DNA of 64,000 bases, taken from Halictus rubicundus (taxonomy: Eukaryota > Arthropoda > Insecta > Hymenoptera > Halictidae). The stretch's first letter is position 1, and each line of letters opens with the position of its first letter. This document shows positions 60,503 to 64,000 of the stretch, one piece after another. The notes under the pieces were generated by a model. It was not told the DNA's origin. It saw only the letters and a program-made list of their open reading frames with translations, and did not search any database. A program made the translations under genes and the position numbers. Location of the stretch: the NCBI RefSeq assembly GCF_050948215.1, contig NC_135158.1, forward strand, positions 10,401,822 through 10,465,821. Reading direction: 5' to 3'.

Positions 60503-63500
60503 TTATGGCTGCGAATGTTCAAGCTTGTACACGTCGTGATACGCGTTTCGTATTAATGCATATGGGAAACAGCTTTCTAATAAATCCATCGTCAAGAACG
60601 GCGATTCCTGGACAATTTGGTCCAACAGTAAGTACACCGATTCTCGATTTTTAATCGCTTCTTTGTCCGCTTCCTGGCCCAGCCTAAGCAAACTAGATGA
60701 AGCTAGAGCAAGGAATTCCTTCATTCTATCCTCGATATCGTTTTGCCCGCAAATAGTGAATAACGCACCGAAAATATTGTTTATAGCATTCGCCATACAA
60801 TGTATATTATTAGAATGCCCTTCGAGGGACGCGCGATAAAAAGAGTTCTCATTTCGAGCTAGTTTCGGGATCGAGACTGCCACAAACACCATTAGCAAGC
60901 AGACGAGCAAGTGTTCGTCTTCGTCTACTTCGGACTTCTGACTTCTAAGAGCGGCTGTCAACGTAGGGTCGACTTTACAATTCAAACCTGCCGCTGACGT
61001 CATCTCCGAGACAACGCGCATCGGATCGCCGGAAGGTAGGTGATGTCTGAAATCTAAAATAGAGCTCAAGAGGAACGGAATACGCTCCTCCAGGACATCG
61101 ACCAATGCGGATTGTGCTAACTGTTTGAAGCTTAGAATTACACCTATAATCGTAACTCGTTGTAGTACATTATCTACTTGCTGCAGCCTCTTGAACTGCT
61201 CCTTCATCACTTCCGGTTTATCAAAATTCGTTCTCAAAGCGATCAGAACGTCTTTGTTGCCAGCGACTAGTTTCTTCAGCTGCTGGACCTGGCTCGCTAT
61301 GTGCCACATTAAGTTCTCGCTCAGCATCTTCATGCCGTACGGTCCGATCAGCTCAGCCAATGCTCTCAATTCATTGATATCGGAGAACTCTTCGGCGTTG
61401 AAGGGTATCGCGCCTTCTACCGATAAACTGACGAACGCTCTCTGATTGCCCGAATAACAAATGTTCCCGGCGCTAACTCTTCTCAGCAAAACATCGGAGT
61501 ACCATTGCGTGTACAGGGAAGCAATAGTCTTATCACCGTGACTGTCTAATTCTTGTGTTTGCTGTAGGAGAGCATTGTTGAAGACGCGCGTGATGTCTAT
61601 GTGCACGTAATTCTCAACAGTCTGAAGAACGTTCATGTAAGATCTAACGCTAACGAAGAGTTCCGATGGTTTAGCGATCTCGCTAGTATCTGGATTGTAC
61701 ATGACCATGCCGACAAGTGCTCTGGCGAATCTTGATTCTAAATGCTGATGCAGATATTCTCTGGGTGCGAACGTGTACTCCCATACATTGATAGTAGGAC
61801 AGTAATTAATAGCGTAACACAGCTCCGTTAATGCCATATGAAGTTTATCCATAGTAGTAAGCTCTTCCCTCGTTTTTCTGTAACTCTCTATGCCCGGCTT
61901 ATGGATCTCGTACATGTTCTTCTTATTTTTGTCTTTCTTCTTTCGATTCACCACTTGCGAGATCAATAAAGCGCAGTGTTTCGGCAACAGCTTATCGCTC
62001 ATGTTACATTGCTCGTCGCAAATGGTTGTGATAATATTCTTTGCCTCTTTGGCCATTTCGTCCAAAAACATATTGACAACGGAAAGACTTCTTTCTCGAA
62101 TGTGATGACGTTCTTCCGGACAGAGTTCGTGTGTACAGCTTTGGAAGTGACTGCATATTAAAGGAAATGCAACGATATATCTGTTTTGAGCGGGGAATTC
62201 TAAGCACATGTGAAATTGATCCTCGAATACTTTACTGTAGAAACAGAAGATAGACAAATCAGATGTTTCTACCAGCATTTCGTCCAAATTATCTACCATT
62301 TTAGTATGAAATACTACTGTATCCATGAAGGATGCTAATTCCCTGTTATCGGCAAGATTCATATTACATTTTGCAATGGACATATACGCTTGTAATCTAA
62401 ACCAATCTAATCGAAATGCGCGGAAGTCGAAAAGTTCATTATCTTCGACTTGTTTTACCGTTAGACTAGCTATTTTCGAACACATATCACTAAGAATTGC
62501 TCCCTCATCTTCGGGGCAAACTGGAAGATTCTGAATCATTTGATCTAGAGCAGGAGCATCGAATCCTGACAGGAACTGCACGTAATACCTCTGCAGTACC
62601 TGAGAATATTTCTTTACCAATGCTCTTAATTCTTCGCAGTGGAATAGCAATTCTGGCAACTGACGATCTACTAAATCTTCTCCGCTTCTTCCTTTACTCT
62701 TGCCTTGTGTCGGTGGGTTAACGCCGTGTCTTAAAAGCCACAGAACTTCGTCTCTCGCATGAGAAAGTCCCATTAAAACCAACAACGCCTTTGGTCCCAA
62801 AAGACCTGGTTGGTCGGTTAGAATTAAACCTAGGTCTTTCAGAGCTGTTCTTAAGAATTTTCTTCTTTCTCTGTGTCTGTAACCAGCCTTTTGTACAGCC
62901 TGATTGTAACATTCTTTCACTTCGGATACTCTCTTGCTGTATCCTTTTATACTTTCAAAAAATACTTGTATATATTGATGAATATAAATTACTTCATCCC
63001 TGAACAAGGCTAAAACCCAACCAGACTCTAAAGCTGTAGTCCAGAGTTTACTAGGCTGTTCTTGGCTTAGAAATGTGTGACAAAGCGTGAAACCTAAAAT
63101 AACCCATCTCTCTATTCTGTCTAAGCTCAAAGTTTCGCAAGACATGGTATCGGTTGCTACTGGTTTAAGTATTTTTCCAGGACTATCGACCAGACTCAGC
63201 TTTTTATCCGCTCTCCATGTGTCCGCAGATAAGTTTCTTCCTGGATAAATAGGCCACAACGAAGTCAGGGCATTTTTCAATAATTTAGAATGTGGAACAA
63301 ATTCTTCTGAAAGCTTTTTTAACGGTGCATCGTAATCCATGATCATTTGACCCAGACGAGGGAAGCTTGAATCAGATTGGCTATGAACCATTTCATGGGC
63401 TGCATTAAATAAACCTAGGACTGCTTTACGATCTTCTACTTGCGACAGAAGTATCATCAAACTCACGTACGTAACGACCAAATCCAAATAACCTTTGGTT

Positions 63501-63871
63501 AAATCAAAGTTGATTGTGATGTCCATGTGAACTCCGCAAGCATCCATTGTAGTTAAAAGTTCGCAAACATTATCTTTGAAATCTAATAGATCAACGAAAG
63601 TATAGTAATACAAAGACAGAGATTTAATAATCTCGTTGCGAAGATTTGTAATCGTTTGAAGCGCCTTAATATCGATATTAGGAAACTTTCTGACAATTGT
63701 CTTTATAGAAGACTCTAGAGTTTTATCAGAAAGAAACCCAGGCTTTGATTTCGCATCGCCACATGCCTTCTTTATATTATAAATACGGGTTAACATCCCA
63801 ATACCTCTGTCATTTAAAATAGTTAGCTTCTCAGCCAACTTCTGTTGACTAGGTACAATAGGTCGCGCCAT
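60503..63871 (-). CDS. Hem: Hem / Nap1 (NCKAP1), WAVE complex subunit
   Basis: Complete 1122-residue protein of the Nck-associated protein 1 family (Hem/Kette in flies). It is a scaffold of the pentameric WAVE regulatory complex with Sra1/CYFIP, Abi, HSPC300 and SCAR/WAVE, linking Rac to Arp2/3 actin branching at the plasma membrane. The start MARPIVPSQQKLAEKL, the early block RIYNIKKACGD, DLLDFKDNVCELL, the central HRERRKFLRTALKDL and RQLPELLFHCEELRALV are strongly conserved family segments. Length matches the fly (about 1126) and human (about 1128) proteins, so both ends look authentic. The whole coding region is one exon here, unlike the many-exon vertebrate genes. It is transcribed toward kuz. 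Confidence 0.97.
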   Translation of the reverse strand: MARPIVPSQQKLAEKLTILNDRGIGMLTRIYNIKKACGDAKSKPGFLSDKTLESSIKTIVRKFPNIDIKALQTITNLRNEIIKSLSLYYYTFVDLLDFKDNVCELLTTMDACGVHMDITINFDLTKGYLDLVVTYVSLMILLSQVEDRKAVLGLFNAAHEMVHSQSDSSFPRLGQMIMDYDAPLKKLSEEFVPHSKLLKNALTSLWPIYPGRNLSADTWRADKKLSLVDSPGKILKPVATDTMSCETLSLDRIERWVILGFTLCHTFLSQEQPSKLWTTALESGWVLALFRDEVIYIHQYIQVFFESIKGYSKRVSEVKECYNQAVQKAGYRHRERRKFLRTALKDLGLILTDQPGLLGPKALLVLMGLSHARDEVLWLLRHGVNPPTQGKSKGRSGEDLVDRQLPELLFHCEELRALVKKYSQVLQRYYVQFLSGFDAPALDQMIQNLPVCPEDEGAILSDMCSKIASLTVKQVEDNELFDFRAFRLDWFRLQAYMSIAKCNMNLADNRELASFMDTVVFHTKMVDNLDEMLVETSDLSIFCFYSKVFEDQFHMCLEFPAQNRYIVAFPLICSHFQSCTHELCPEERHHIRERSLSVVNMFLDEMAKEAKNIITTICDEQCNMSDKLLPKHCALLISQVVNRKKKDKNKKNMYEIHKPGIESYRKTREELTTMDKLHMALTELCYAINYCPTINVWEYTFAPREYLHQHLESRFARALVGMVMYNPDTSEIAKPSELFVSVRSYMNVLQTVENYVHIDITRVFNNALLQQTQELDSHGDKTIASLYTQWYSDVLLRRVSAGNICYSGNQRAFVSLSVEGAIPFNAEEFSDINELRALAELIGPYGMKMLSENLMWHIASQVQQLKKLVAGNKDVLIALRTNFDKPEVMKEQFKRLQQVDNVLQRVTIIGVILSFKQLAQSALVDVLEERIPFLLSSILDFRHHLPSGDPMRVVSEMTSAAGLNCKVDPTLTAALRSQKSEVDEDEHLLVCLLMVFVAVSIPKLARNENSFYRASLEGHSNNIHCMANAINNIFGALFTICGQNDIEDRMKEFLALASSSLLRLGQEADKEAIKNRESVYLLLDQIVQESPFLTMDLLESCFPYALIRNAYHDVYKLEHSQP

Positions 63872-64000
63872 TATTATATTATTCTGTGATATCTCTTACG
63901 TGATCAACATAACGTTTTCATTTCTTTGGCTTTAAATGACAGCAGACCCCACCCCTGGGGGTAATTTGTCTTCACCGGATGCGCTTAAAATAGATTGACC
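63872..64000 (-). other. Hem 5' flank
   Basis: The bases before the Hem ATG are AT-rich. A palindromic ACCCCTGGGGGT sits about 80 bp upstream. No TATA box or initiator could be assigned, and a noncoding 5' exon further away cannot be excluded. Confidence 0.3.

Noticed and set aside
1..64000. tRNA, rRNA, CRISPR
   Set aside because: No B-box-type GGTTCGANTCC with a matching A box and acceptor stem, no rRNA-like sequence and no regular spaced repeats were seen on reading; a covariance search was not possible.

Overview
The window is a stretch of an insect nuclear genome, most likely a hymenopteran (bee or ant). This rests on insect-type ADAM10 and Hem proteins, introns from under 100 bp to over 10 kb, AT-rich DNA interrupted by CpG-rich islets, mariner, piggyBac-like and pogo-like elements, and abundant microsatellites. 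The taxonomic call is inference; nothing here fixes the species.

Two protein-coding genes can be supported. (1) On the + strand, 28826-54855, fourteen exons encode nearly all of ADAM10/Kuzbanian: prodomain, cysteine switch, furin site, HExxHxxGxxH zinc protease, disintegrin and Cys-rich regions, one membrane span and a Gly/Pro-rich tail (867 residues plus a partial first codon). The signal-peptide exon was not found; it lies in the first 28.8 kb unrecognised or before the window. A 3' UTR of about 4.9 kb follows, to AATAAA signals near 59.6-59.7 kb. (2) On the - strand, 60503-63871, one uninterrupted 1122-codon frame encodes Hem/Nap1 (NCKAP1), a WAVE-complex subunit. The genes converge tail to tail, about 0.4-0.8 kb apart.

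Layout: 1-28.8 kb is noncoding (intron 1 and/or upstream DNA) with many small transposons and a mariner relic. 28.8-35.4 kb holds the two prodomain exons, with a transposon pocket between them (TTAA element, LTR-like block, almost full-length mariner). 35.4-46.0 kb is a large intron. 46.0-54.9 kb holds the twelve other kuz exons, including a GC-AG intron with a TTAA element close to each splice site. 54.9-60.5 kb is UTR and intergenic DNA. 60.5-63.9 kb is Hem.

The most notable signal outside the genes is a group of five TTAA-bounded miniature element families (ten copies or fragments). Four carry, at one end only, a short near-perfect palindrome starting 15-18 nt inside the TTAA, although their sequences are otherwise unrelated.

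Kuzbanian sheds membrane proteins such as Notch, and Hem drives Rac-dependent actin branching. Nothing in the sequence shows the two genes work together beyond adjacency.
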